Of a stretch of DNA of 15,530 nucleotides, positions 6,700-13,519 are shown in pieces. Below the pieces are notes generated by a model. The model searched no databases and was not told where the DNA came from. It was given only the letters and a program-made list of their open reading frames with translations. Each line of letters begins with the position of its first letter. The stretch's first letter is position 1. The translations under genes were made by a program, and so were the position numbers. The DNA comes from an uncultured Bacteriovoracaceae bacterium. Its GTDB lineage: Bacteria > Bdellovibrionota > Bacteriovoracia > Bacteriovoracales > Bacteriovoracaceae. Location: assembly GCA_937952395.1 (NCBI GenBank), contig CALFYV010000100.1, forward strand, positions 1-15,530, written 5' to 3'.

Positions 6700-6957
6700 A
6701 TGAAAGTAACAGGATTTGACTTAAGAAAATCGACTCATGAAAGTGCTGTGGCATTTGGTCGGGTAATTTTAGATAACGTTCTTCAAGTCGAGGTATCTAT
6801 TAAAGATGGAAAAAATGGTTTGTTTGTTTCTTTTCCAAGTAAAAAAGGAAAGGATAATAAATGGTACCAACAGGTAAAAATTATCGACCGAGCAGTAAGT
6901 GATGCGATTCAAGAACAGATTATATATTACTACGAAAATAATATTAAAAACCTTTAA
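6700..6957 (+). CDS. spoVG: SpoVG-family nucleic-acid-binding protein
   Basis: 85-residue SpoVG homologue. Recognisable features: MKVTGFDLRK at the N-terminus (compare MEVTDVRLRR in Bacillus), the central strand LDNVLQVEVSIKDGKNGLFVSFPSKKGKD (24-52) with the hallmark GLFVxxPSKK motif, and the C-terminal helix AVSDAIQEQIIYYYE. SpoVG proteins bind DNA and RNA and act as pleiotropic regulators in Firmicutes and Borrelia; in non-sporulating Gram-negative bacteria the role is poorly known. Start choice: an in-frame ATG lies 24 bases upstream, but it is inside the previous gene, whereas AGAGGTG sits at proper distance from the ATG at 6700. The gene follows the DCC-family gene with a 2-base gap. Confidence 0.9.
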   Translation: MKVTGFDLRKSTHESAVAFGRVILDNVLQVEVSIKDGKNGLFVSFPSKKGKDNKWYQQVKIIDRAVSDAIQEQIIYYYENNIKNL

Positions 6958-6964
6958 TTTCATC

Positions 6965-6973
6965 TGTTATAAT
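6965..6973 (+). promoter_or_regulatory. Extended -10 promoter element, possible leaderless transcript
   Basis: TGTTATAAT combines a perfect -10 hexamer (6968-6973) with the TGn extension. It lies just after the SpoVG stop. Only 8 bases separate it from the ATG at 6982, so transcription would start within a base or two of the start codon. No Shine-Dalgarno is visible before that ATG, consistent with leaderless translation. No good -35 box is seen, as is usual for extended -10 promoters. Confidence 0.5.
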
Positions 6974-6981
6974 ATTTATAA

Positions 6982-7167
6982 ATGACAAAAATAATAAAGC
7001 TAATTATTCTGTGTTTTTTATTTTTTTACGTGCTTAATCCGGGTGCAGGAATTTTTGAAGCTATTCCTGATAATCTTCCATGGATCGGAAACTTGGACGA
7101 AGCTGCCGCGGTGGCTTTTGCAATACATATAATAAGGTCTTTCAAACAACCCAAGGAGGGAATATGA
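6982..7167 (+). CDS. Small DUF1232-like membrane protein
   Basis: 61-residue protein with an N-terminal hydrophobic segment (about 4-18, IIKLIILCFLFFYVL), then AIPDNLPWIGNLDEAAAVAFAIHI (27-50). The PD-x-L-P-x-x-G-x-x-D-E/D-A pattern is the core of DUF1232 (YkvA-like) proteins, here reduced to little more than the motif. Function of the family is unknown. The stop overlaps the start of the next gene (ATGA at 7164-7167), so they are coupled. Translation probably begins on a leaderless message from the TATAAT at 6968. Confidence that it is a gene comes from the motif and the tight coupling. Confidence 0.65.
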   Translation: MTKIIKLIILCFLFFYVLNPGAGIFEAIPDNLPWIGNLDEAAAVAFAIHIIRSFKQPKEGI

Positions 7168-7331
7168 AATTAAAAATGCTACCATTGCTTTTTGCTCTTA
7201 CTTTAACAACTGGTTCATGCTCAATGTTTGGTTGCAAAAAATGTTGTAAGTCTAAAGAAAGCCAAACTTGCAAGAAATGTGGTGATTCAAATTGTAAAGA
7301 TGGAAAGTGTAAAGTTAAGAAAAAAGCTTAA
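7164..7331 (+). CDS. Small cysteine-rich lipoprotein
   Basis: 55-residue product with a signal peptide and apparent lipid-attachment Cys: MKLKMLPLLFALTLTTGSC, Cys19. The lipobox (TGSC) has a non-standard Thr at -3. The mature part is only about 36 residues but has seven further Cys in CKKCC, TCKKC and NCKDGKC patterns plus many Lys. This suggests metal binding or redox, though short Lys/Cys-rich peptides can also be low-complexity. Start choice: the ATG at 7164 has a strong ribosome site (AAGGAGGG), while a longer in-frame reading starting at 7080 would lack a signal peptide. Its start overlaps the stop of the DUF1232-like gene, and its stop overlaps the transporter start (TAATG). Confidence 0.8.
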   Translation: MKLKMLPLLFALTLTTGSCSMFGCKKCCKSKESQTCKKCGDSNCKDGKCKVKKKA

Positions 7332-8191
7332 TGACCGTATTTATTACCGTTTTGTCAGTGGCATTTTTGGCATTGACACAGACTTTAATGATCCGCTTAA
7401 CCCACGAGAGCTGGAATTACCCCCAGCTCTCATGGGTTACTTTTTTTGTTTGCACTGTTCTTTCGCTTTTTATAAAGAGACAAAAAATATCATTTAAATC
7501 ATTCGAAGTTTCATTTTATTTCTGTTTGGCTTTATTATGTTTTTTTAAACTTTATATTCAGAACACCTCCCTGGCGATGATTTTGATTTTTACATTTCCC
7601 ATTTTTCTTATTTTCTATTCGTTAATTAAAGAAAGAAAGTATGCTAGTTGGACGGTTTTTTTTATTGGACTGCAAACTCTATTAGGACTTATCATTTTGC
7701 ATGGACAAGCCTATGTTTTTCTTGGAATGCAGCAAATTGTGTTAGGGCTCGTTAGTTCAATTTTTATGACAATTTTTTATTTAAGAACTTCTGCAGTTAT
7801 CAAGCAAAATCATTTTTCATTTTTCGGATTTTTTCTTAATTCAACACTATTAAGTTTTTGTTTCATTTTGTTTGAAAAGCAAATAATTTTTCCTTCTCAG
7901 ATTTTGATAAAAGAAGTTTTTATCTTATCTGTTTCTATTCCGATTGGTATTTGGGGAGCTTTCTATGTTTTCTTTCGTTATTTGCAGACTTGGGAAAGTA
8001 TAGATATGGCCTTTGCCTATTTTCTTCTTCCTTTTTTCCATTTAGTCTTTTATCAAATTTTCTATAGCCATTTTCCGTTATCATCTAAAGACTTGATCGG
8101 TTCATTGGCGGTATGTGCGGGACCAATTCTCTATTATGTGGGCCTAAGTACTGAAAAAAAAGCCCTAATGCTTGGCGCAAAGCTTGATTAA
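7331..8191 (+). CDS. Ten-helix DMT (EamA-like) membrane transporter
   Basis: 286-residue, very hydrophobic protein. I count ten membrane segments (about 2-23, 33-48, 59-76, 80-99, 107-125, 128-154, 163-182, 198-219, 228-250, 259-276), which is the helix number and length of drug/metabolite transporters with two EamA halves. No substrate can be read from the sequence; sequence similarity to EamA is by topology more than by motif. The start ATG shares a base with the lipoprotein stop (TAATG), with no independent ribosome site, so it depends on re-initiation. Helix 1 would be lost if a downstream start were used, which supports 7331. A strong hairpin plus T-tract lies inside the gene at 7399-7447. 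Confidence 0.75.
   Translation: MTVFITVLSVAFLALTQTLMIRLTHESWNYPQLSWVTFFVCTVLSLFIKRQKISFKSFEVSFYFCLALLCFFKLYIQNTSLAMILIFTFPIFLIFYSLIKERKYASWTVFFIGLQTLLGLIILHGQAYVFLGMQQIVLGLVSSIFMTIFYLRTSAVIKQNHFSFFGFFLNSTLLSFCFILFEKQIIFPSQILIKEVFILSVSIPIGIWGAFYVFFRYLQTWESIDMAFAYFLLPFFHLVFYQIFYSHFPLSSKDLIGSLAVCAGPILYYVGLSTEKKALMLGAKLD
7399..7447 (+). terminator. Terminator-like hairpin inside the transporter coding sequence
   Basis: Arms AACCCACGAGAGCTGG (7399-7414) and CCAGCTCTCATGGGTT (7423-7438) pair at 15 of 16 positions around an 8-base loop. They are followed by AC and seven T (7441-7447). This is the strongest intrinsic-terminator signature in the window, 68 bases after the lipoprotein stop. It could end the short operon beginning at 6982 unless ribosomes translating the transporter prevent folding, giving attenuation-like control. 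Confidence 0.7.
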
Positions 8192-8221
8192 AGCAGATTT
8201 TTAGAATACAAGTTATTACAT

Positions 8222-8473
8222 ATGGCAAAACAAGATTTAATTGAAGCAGAAGGTGTAATCAGCGAAGTAGCAAGTCATGGCAATTTTAAAGTTAGATTAG
8301 ATCAAGGCCCTGAAATAACTGCGAAACTTTCTGGTAAAATGAGAAAATTTTTTATTAAAGTAGTTCAAGGCGATCGAGTCACGGTTGGAATCTCTCCTTA
8401 TGATAAGTCTCACGGACTTATCATGTTCAGACACAAGGGTGGAAAAAAACCAGGTGAAGTCGAAGGCAAGTAA
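8222..8473 (+). CDS. infA: Translation initiation factor IF-1
   Basis: S1/OB-fold factor that binds the A site of the 30S subunit during initiation. Family signatures are clear: MAKQDLIEAEGVI at the start, SGKMRKFFIKVVQGDRVTV (37-55), SPYD (58-61) and GLIMFRHK (65-72). The bacterial protein is usually about 72 residues; this one has 83, with a tail GGKKPGEVEGK after the usual end. It stands alone rather than in a ribosomal protein operon. No strong Shine-Dalgarno precedes the ATG; a TAGAAT at 8202-8207 could be a -10 element. Whether it is the only IF-1 of the genome cannot be told. Confidence 0.95.
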   Translation: MAKQDLIEAEGVISEVASHGNFKVRLDQGPEITAKLSGKMRKFFIKVVQGDRVTVGISPYDKSHGLIMFRHKGGKKPGEVEGK

Positions 8474-8508
8474 AGCCTTTCCTTCTATGATTTTTTCATC
8501 TCACCCCT

Positions 8509-8514
8509 TAGAAT
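8509..8514 (+). promoter_or_regulatory. Possible -10 element close to a start codon
   Basis: TAGAAT lies 6 bases before the ATG at 8521 and no Shine-Dalgarno is present there, the same layout as at 6968-6982. No matching -35 was found. Weak on its own. Confidence 0.25.
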
Positions 8515-8520
8515 AGATCT

Positions 8521-8964
8521 ATGGGTAAATTGAATTTTTATAATATGAAAAGCTTACGCTCAAGAGATTGGAGTCTAGCTCTATTTTTTTTGATTGGATT
8601 GGTTTTGTTGGTAAGTGGTTGCTTTTTAACCTACGGTTTTTTCTCAAGGCAAGTGACATTGAAAATTGATTTGGCCCAAAACGATCTTGATAACGTCGCA
8701 ATCCAAATAATGATAGGAGAGAAAAATGATAAGTTGGTAGATGATATCATCAAGCTAACAGATTCATTTTTATATCAATACCAACATAAGAAGATAAAAC
8801 AAGTAAACCAAAAAAGTAAAAAGTTATCATTTTTTTTAAAAGTACTATTTGAAGAAAGTGAAAAACCCAATGTATTTCAATATTTTAATTACTATAACAT
8901 TTATATAAATTTAAATGAGCTTCAGAATTGCTTAAATGAAATTGCTATGGAGGAAGTTGATTGA
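8521..8964 (+). CDS. Unknown single-pass membrane protein
   Basis: 147 residues. One membrane helix near the N-terminus (about 18-41, LALFFLIGLVLLVSGCFLTYGFF) is preceded by basic residues (K, R, R), giving a cytoplasmic N-terminus and a periplasmic domain of about 105 residues that is helical and Lys/Glu rich. No family recognised. Its stop overlaps the TTG start of the peptide-binding protein (TTGA), and the ribosome site for that gene lies in its last codons, so the two proteins are translationally coupled and may work together. An in-frame ATG at 8545 is an alternative start that would keep the helix. Confidence 0.7.
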   Translation: MGKLNFYNMKSLRSRDWSLALFFLIGLVLLVSGCFLTYGFFSRQVTLKIDLAQNDLDNVAIQIMIGEKNDKLVDDIIKLTDSFLYQYQHKKIKQVNQKSKKLSFFLKVLFEESEKPNVFQYFNYYNIYINLNELQNCLNEIAMEEVD

Positions 8965-10691
8965 AGGCATTGATTTCCTTTATTATCATTGGTCTTTCTA
9001 CTTTCGCATCATTTCGGATTTATCAAATTAAATATAGTCATCAGCGAGCAGTTCTTAATGTTTCTCTGGAAAATGACATTGATTCGATGGATCCAGCAAA
9101 AGCATTCAACGATGAATCCTTAAAATTAATAGGCCAAGTTTATGAAACCCTTTATCAGTATCATTACTTGAAAAGACCCTATGAAGTGATTCCATTATTA
9201 GCCGACGGTATGCCAAAGATTTCTAAAAATGGTCTAAACTACACAATTAAAATTAAGCAAGGAATTCAATACCACCCTCATCCAGCTTTTAAAGGCAAAA
9301 GTCGATTTGTCACATCTTATGACTTTGTAAATCAAATTAAAAGACTAGCTTTTGAGCCAATAAAAAGTACGGGGAGTTGGTTGTTTAAAAATAGGTTAAT
9401 TGGTTTTGAAGAGTATAGTCGAGAGGTTGGTAATAATTTCGAAAAAATGCTGAATACGAAACTAAAAGGAGTAGAAACACCAGACTCTACAACATTAATA
9501 TTAAAATTTAGACGTAAAGAGACAATTATTTTAAATTTTTTGACCATGAATTTCATTGTCCCGATTCCTCAAGAAGTTATAGAGTTTGAAGAAAATAATT
9601 TAGATAATAAAATGATTGGAACGGGTCCGTATTTTCTTGATAAAATTGAGAAAAATAAATTTTTTCTCATTCGTTATCCTCAATATCGAAAAGACTTTTA
9701 TCCTTCTGCCGGAGATCGTTATGCTAATTTAAAAGATTTAGTTAGCAGCTCGAATGAGCCGATACCTTTTGTTGATGAGATAGTTTTTAAAGTGATAGAG
9801 GATTCAGCAGATAGAATGAGAAAATTTATTGAAGAAGAGTTAGATTTCATAAACATTCCTAAAGAGTTTGTTGATAAATTTATTATTTCATTCGGTAAGT
9901 TACCACCAGAATATCAAGAAAAAGGAGTGCAGCTTAAGCATTTTACCAGTGTATCAAGTGATTGGATTAGCTTTAATATGAGAGATCCAATTTGGGGGAG
10001 AAATAAAAACCTTAGATGGGCTGTAGCTTATGCAATTGACTATGCTAAATATGTTAGCCTCATAACAAACGGTGCAAACTTAAGGGCCAACTCATTATAT
10101 AATCCAGGAATTCCAGGATATGATCCAAGAAAAAAATTACCTTTTCATTACGACCTAGAGAAAGCTCGTGAATATATGCGCAAAGCAGGCTATCCCGAAG
10201 GCCAAGGTTTGGGAGAAGTAACTTACTCAACACGAAGTGATTCCGGGGTACACCTTTTAGTCGGTGATTTCCTTAAAGAGCAATTAGGAGAAATTGGAAT
10301 CAAGGTAAAAGTTGAAGTTTTAAAGTTTTCAGAATTTCTTAGAAAGGGAAGAGCTGGAGAATTGCAATTATTTTTAGATCGATGGATCTATGACTATCCA
10401 GATGCAGAAAATCTTATTCAATTATTGACAACCAAAAACCACCCAGGAATTAATAAAAGTGGCTACTCTAATAAAGAAATAGATAAGTTGTATGAGTTTT
10501 ATATCACAACTTCAAATGAAGAAGCTAAAGTTAAAACCATGGAAAAAATTGAAGAAATTATTCATCGAGATATGCCATGGATAATGTTAACTTATTACAG
10601 CTCGTATATACTTCATCATAGTAATATTAAGAATTATCGCAAATCAAGTTTTATAAGAAACCATTTGAAATATATTAAAAAAGTAGAGTGA
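8961..10691 (+). CDS. Membrane-anchored oligopeptide-binding-type protein (SBP family 5)
   Basis: 576-residue extracytoplasmic solute-binding protein of the OppA/DppA class. Family markers: VSLENDIDSMDPAKAFNDESLKLIGQVYETLYQY near the start, the LADGMPKISKNGLNYTIKIKQGIQYHP segment, GTGPYFLDKIEKNKFFLIRYPQY, the hinge region WISFNMRDPIWGRNKNLRWAVAYAIDYAKY, NPGIPGYDP, and YDLEKAREYMRKAGYPEGQG. The N-terminus is a hydrophobic segment (ALISFIIIGLSTFASF) with no lipobox, so it may remain membrane anchored or be cleaved. The TTG start is supported by GGAGG 7 bases upstream and by the TTGA overlap with the previous gene. No permease or ATPase genes lie nearby, so it is an orphan binding protein, possibly served by a transporter elsewhere or acting as a sensor. 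Ends one base from the convergent gene. Confidence 0.9.
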   Translation: MKALISFIIIGLSTFASFRIYQIKYSHQRAVLNVSLENDIDSMDPAKAFNDESLKLIGQVYETLYQYHYLKRPYEVIPLLADGMPKISKNGLNYTIKIKQGIQYHPHPAFKGKSRFVTSYDFVNQIKRLAFEPIKSTGSWLFKNRLIGFEEYSREVGNNFEKMLNTKLKGVETPDSTTLILKFRRKETIILNFLTMNFIVPIPQEVIEFEENNLDNKMIGTGPYFLDKIEKNKFFLIRYPQYRKDFYPSAGDRYANLKDLVSSSNEPIPFVDEIVFKVIEDSADRMRKFIEEELDFINIPKEFVDKFIISFGKLPPEYQEKGVQLKHFTSVSSDWISFNMRDPIWGRNKNLRWAVAYAIDYAKYVSLITNGANLRANSLYNPGIPGYDPRKKLPFHYDLEKAREYMRKAGYPEGQGLGEVTYSTRSDSGVHLLVGDFLKEQLGEIGIKVKVEVLKFSEFLRKGRAGELQLFLDRWIYDYPDAENLIQLLTTKNHPGINKSGYSNKEIDKLYEFYITTSNEEAKVKTMEKIEEIIHRDMPWIMLTYYSSYILHHSNIKNYRKSSFIRNHLKYIKKVE

Positions 10692-10692
10692 G

Positions 10693-11553
10693 TCACAGAA
10701 AGATTTTATCAATTTTTGTTGTACTGAAATTCATTTGTGAATCAACTCCAAAAAGTTGACCTTGTTTCATTTCTTTCCAAATATTTTCGCCACTTAATGG
10801 CTCACTAGAAAATATAAGATGATTAACTTTTCCCTTTGAGACAGCATTTTCACAAATAGGTAGAAAGCGGGGGCAAGTTTCCCGCTCAGAGCACCTGGTT
10901 TTATAAGTGCTGTAGTAAAGAGATTGTCCGCCCTGAAATGCATACATAATTTCCCCATTGGTAATGACAAAAGTTAAAAAATTTTCAGAAGGTAGTGCCT
11001 TTTCATAAGAGCTTAATGGGCCAATAATATTTATGATTTCTTTGATAGCATTAGTAAGGATGTCTTTTATCACTTCACCATCAGTCAAAGAGCTTTCAAG
11101 TGGAATTTTCTCTGATATTTTGGTCAATAAGAAATGAAAAATAGTTTCACTGTCGGTTTCTCCAAGTGTAAAACGTTTAATATCAGGATTGATGGATTTT
11201 TCGAAAATCGGTTTTAGTTTCTCATAGTTTTTTATGTTTCCATTATGAGCAAACACCCATTGACCGTATTGAAATGGATGGGCATTGAGAAGTGAAACTT
11301 CTCCTTGCGTTGCTTTACGAATATGAGCAACAACAGTTTGCGAGGAGACAATACCGGAAATTTGTTTGAAAAGTTTGTCTTGTAGGGCTGATTTCATTGA
11401 CTTGATGACATGAGGAGTTCTGTTGATATAGTACGCGACCCCCCAACCATCAGGATGGAGCTCTCCCTGTGATATAAGTGCATTATCTGCACTTACAAGA
11501 CTCTTGTGAACTTGGCTGAATAATACTGAACGGAATCCAAAAATTCTACACAT
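10693..11553 (-). CDS. Class II glutamine amidotransferase, YafJ-like
   Basis: Ntn-hydrolase glutaminase domain protein, 286 residues. The N-terminus MCRIFGF exposes Cys2 as nucleophile after Met removal. Other family motifs: HPDGWGVAYY (33-42), VVAHIRKATQGEVSLLNAHPF (74-94) with Arg79 for substrate binding, WVFAHNGNI (99-107) with Asn104-Gly105 for the oxyanion hole, and GETDSETIFHFLL. The closing part, VNHLIFSSEPLSGENIWKEM, also fits the YafJ/EgtC type, which lacks a fused synthase domain. Glutamine is the expected ammonia donor but the acceptor is unknown. It starts 14 bases after the outer-membrane protein gene and has no strong ribosome site, so it is likely expressed from that gene's promoter. 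Confidence 0.87.
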   Translation of the reverse strand: MCRIFGFRSVLFSQVHKSLVSADNALISQGELHPDGWGVAYYINRTPHVIKSMKSALQDKLFKQISGIVSSQTVVAHIRKATQGEVSLLNAHPFQYGQWVFAHNGNIKNYEKLKPIFEKSINPDIKRFTLGETDSETIFHFLLTKISEKIPLESSLTDGEVIKDILTNAIKEIINIIGPLSSYEKALPSENFLTFVITNGEIMYAFQGGQSLYYSTYKTRCSERETCPRFLPICENAVSKGKVNHLIFSSEPLSGENIWKEMKQGQLFGVDSQMNFSTTKIDKIFL

Positions 11554-11567
11554 AAATGATGACCAAC

Positions 11568-13466
11568 CTAAAAGCGAAATGGAAATTCTATTCCAATCAT
11601 AAATCCTCTTTCGTTTATATCTAACACTTCTGTATCGAGGCTTACATCGGTTAGCTCTATCATTGCTCCGAGACTAACACGCACTTTTTCAGAAACATTT
11701 TTTTTGATTTTCAATTCAAATTTTTTATCTAGTCCAAAGCCTTTGTCCCTCGGATTGGATGTTGTAGCATCTTGGCTAATTTTAAAAATTGGGGCGAAGG
11801 TAAATGCTCCTACTAAAATATAATCTTCCCAGTGGATATCCAACTCCATTTTTATTGGTAAGGAATATAATCGGTAATTTTCTAAAGTCGTATTTGTATT
11901 AATTAAAAAATAACGTATTTTACCACCAAATCCGAAACGCAAATCATAGCGAAAACTCGGAGAGAACTTAATCAACCTAAATTCGCTGGATAAAAGGTAT
12001 TCCCGGTTTCTGCCTTTAAACTCATTACCACTACTATCGCTATATTGATTAGTGAATTCTTTGCCATTTAGTTGTAATCCCCAACTTCGACCTTCAGGCC
12101 AATATTCAATATTAAGAGTTGGGCTAACGTCATCTCTCTCGTTGCGTTGAAAATAGCTATAGGAATTTGGAGCTGTAGCTTTCATTGTTCTTTGCTCAAG
12201 CTCTAGTCCTATGAATAAGTTTGGCAACCGTTTGGCTCGTTTAATTGTAACGTCTCTTGGTGAGTAGTCTTTTACTTCGTAACGGCCAATGAGCTCTTCA
12301 CCACCATTTTTGACTTCATGGACCACAAACTGGTTGGCATTTGAAGTTTCGAGTATTATCCCATGTATTTTTTTTCTGGTAGCAGAATCGAGGTCTTTAA
12401 ATACAATTGAGCCAACAAGATTTTGTTGGTCGGTGTATTGAATTTTTACTTCTTTAAATTGGTCAAGAGCAGGAAGTGAATAATCAGATTTATGTGTATG
12501 GAAAATTTGTGCCAAAGAATTGTTGGAAAAATAAATCTCCAACTTTTTACTTTCAAAGGCTATATGAGGAGGTGCTTGACGTATAATTAACTCTGATAAT
12601 TCATCGCGATAATCATCGGTAAAAAATAATGAGGCATCACCATTCCAGTATTTTAAGGATATTTCTTGTGGCCAATCATCAGGAGCTAAAAATTTACTTG
12701 AATTTTTTTGAGTGGTGCAAAGATAGAAAGAATCCTTTGATCCTGAAAAACCACAATCAGCATTTGATGATTCGACCAGATCTTTGAGTTCTTTTTGCCT
12801 TAGTAGTTCTTTCATAACTTGCTTCGTCTTTCCATTGATGACTAAATAAGTTCCTGATTTTTGCTCTTTTAATTTAATTTTTTCTATTAAAGATGGATCG
12901 TAATAAAGAATTTTCCCGGGAAGACCAAAGTAAATGAAATCAGGTAGCGTTGTTTTAACAAGAGCTTGTTTTAAAAAATTATTCTGGACGTTTAAAAAGG
13001 ATATCTGGGTGTCTTTATAAATGAAATTAATATTTTTTTCAAGGTTAATATTCTTAAATACGTCTTGCCATTTAGTTGAGGGTATATAGTCTCTTAACTC
13101 AGGTCCTTTATAGAGAAACTCACATTTTATTTCTTGGCATATATCTTTTGCTAATTCGTCACTGTAAATTTCTGGAAAGTCGATAGCACTAAAACGTATT
13201 TGAACTCGCTTATCTATTCCTAAATAGTAATCTGATTGGAAAACCTTAGATAAAGGATTGTTCGTAGTAGAGGGAAATTTTGCATTTTTTATTTGGCTTT
13301 CTACTATATCAACGATTTTGTCTTCATATTGGCGAGAGGCTTCATTTAAAAATTGAATCTTTCCGATAATCGTTGATTCATCAGTGATAAAAAATTCATA
13401 GCTTAAAGCTTTGAAAGAGTAAAAAAAGAGATAAATAAGAAAAATTTTGGACAAATGAATACTCAA
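11568..13466 (-). CDS. Outer-membrane β-barrel protein with large N-terminal domain
   Basis: 632-residue secreted protein of unknown family. Signal peptide about 1-22 (SKIFLIYLFFYSFKALS). Residues about 23-410 form a mixed periplasmic or surface domain with two Cys pairs (110/115 and 238/250). From about 415 the pattern changes to alternating hydrophobic strands with aromatic ends (LFIGLELEQ, PTLNIEYWPEG, WGLQLNGKEF, YLLSSEFRLI, PSFRYDLRFGFGGKIRYFLI, LPIKMELDIHW, LVGAFTFAPIFKI, FELKIKKN, VRVSLGAMIELTDV) and ends in GIEFPFRF. The terminal Phe after such strands is the usual signal for outer-membrane insertion by the Bam machinery; about ten strands are visible. Start is TTG, chosen because AAAGGGAG precedes it by about 8 bases. 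First gene of an apparent operon with the amidotransferase. Confidence 0.75.
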   Translation of the reverse strand: MSIHLSKIFLIYLFFYSFKALSYEFFITDESTIIGKIQFLNEASRQYEDKIVDIVESQIKNAKFPSTTNNPLSKVFQSDYYLGIDKRVQIRFSAIDFPEIYSDELAKDICQEIKCEFLYKGPELRDYIPSTKWQDVFKNINLEKNINFIYKDTQISFLNVQNNFLKQALVKTTLPDFIYFGLPGKILYYDPSLIEKIKLKEQKSGTYLVINGKTKQVMKELLRQKELKDLVESSNADCGFSGSKDSFYLCTTQKNSSKFLAPDDWPQEISLKYWNGDASLFFTDDYRDELSELIIRQAPPHIAFESKKLEIYFSNNSLAQIFHTHKSDYSLPALDQFKEVKIQYTDQQNLVGSIVFKDLDSATRKKIHGIILETSNANQFVVHEVKNGGEELIGRYEVKDYSPRDVTIKRAKRLPNLFIGLELEQRTMKATAPNSYSYFQRNERDDVSPTLNIEYWPEGRSWGLQLNGKEFTNQYSDSSGNEFKGRNREYLLSSEFRLIKFSPSFRYDLRFGFGGKIRYFLINTNTTLENYRLYSLPIKMELDIHWEDYILVGAFTFAPIFKISQDATTSNPRDKGFGLDKKFELKIKKNVSEKVRVSLGAMIELTDVSLDTEVLDINERGFMIGIEFPFRF

Positions 13467-13519
13467 CTAATAAGCTCCCTTTTTATTAAGATATAACTTA
13501 ATTATAACGAATTTATTTT

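Noticed and set aside
7080..7163. Longer start for the Cys-rich lipoprotein
   Set aside because: It would bury the signal peptide internally; AAGGAGGG is correctly placed for the ATG at 7164.
7228..7497. Rightward 89-codon open frame across the lipoprotein and transporter starts
   Set aside because: Third-frame overlap with two better-supported genes; no ribosome site and no motif.
8463..8479. Terminator after infA
   Set aside because: Only a 5-base stem (AAGGC/GCCTT) with the T-run displaced by more than ten bases; too weak to call.
9332..9556. Leftward 74-codon open frame
   Set aside because: Antisense to the middle of the peptide-binding protein gene, no supporting signal.
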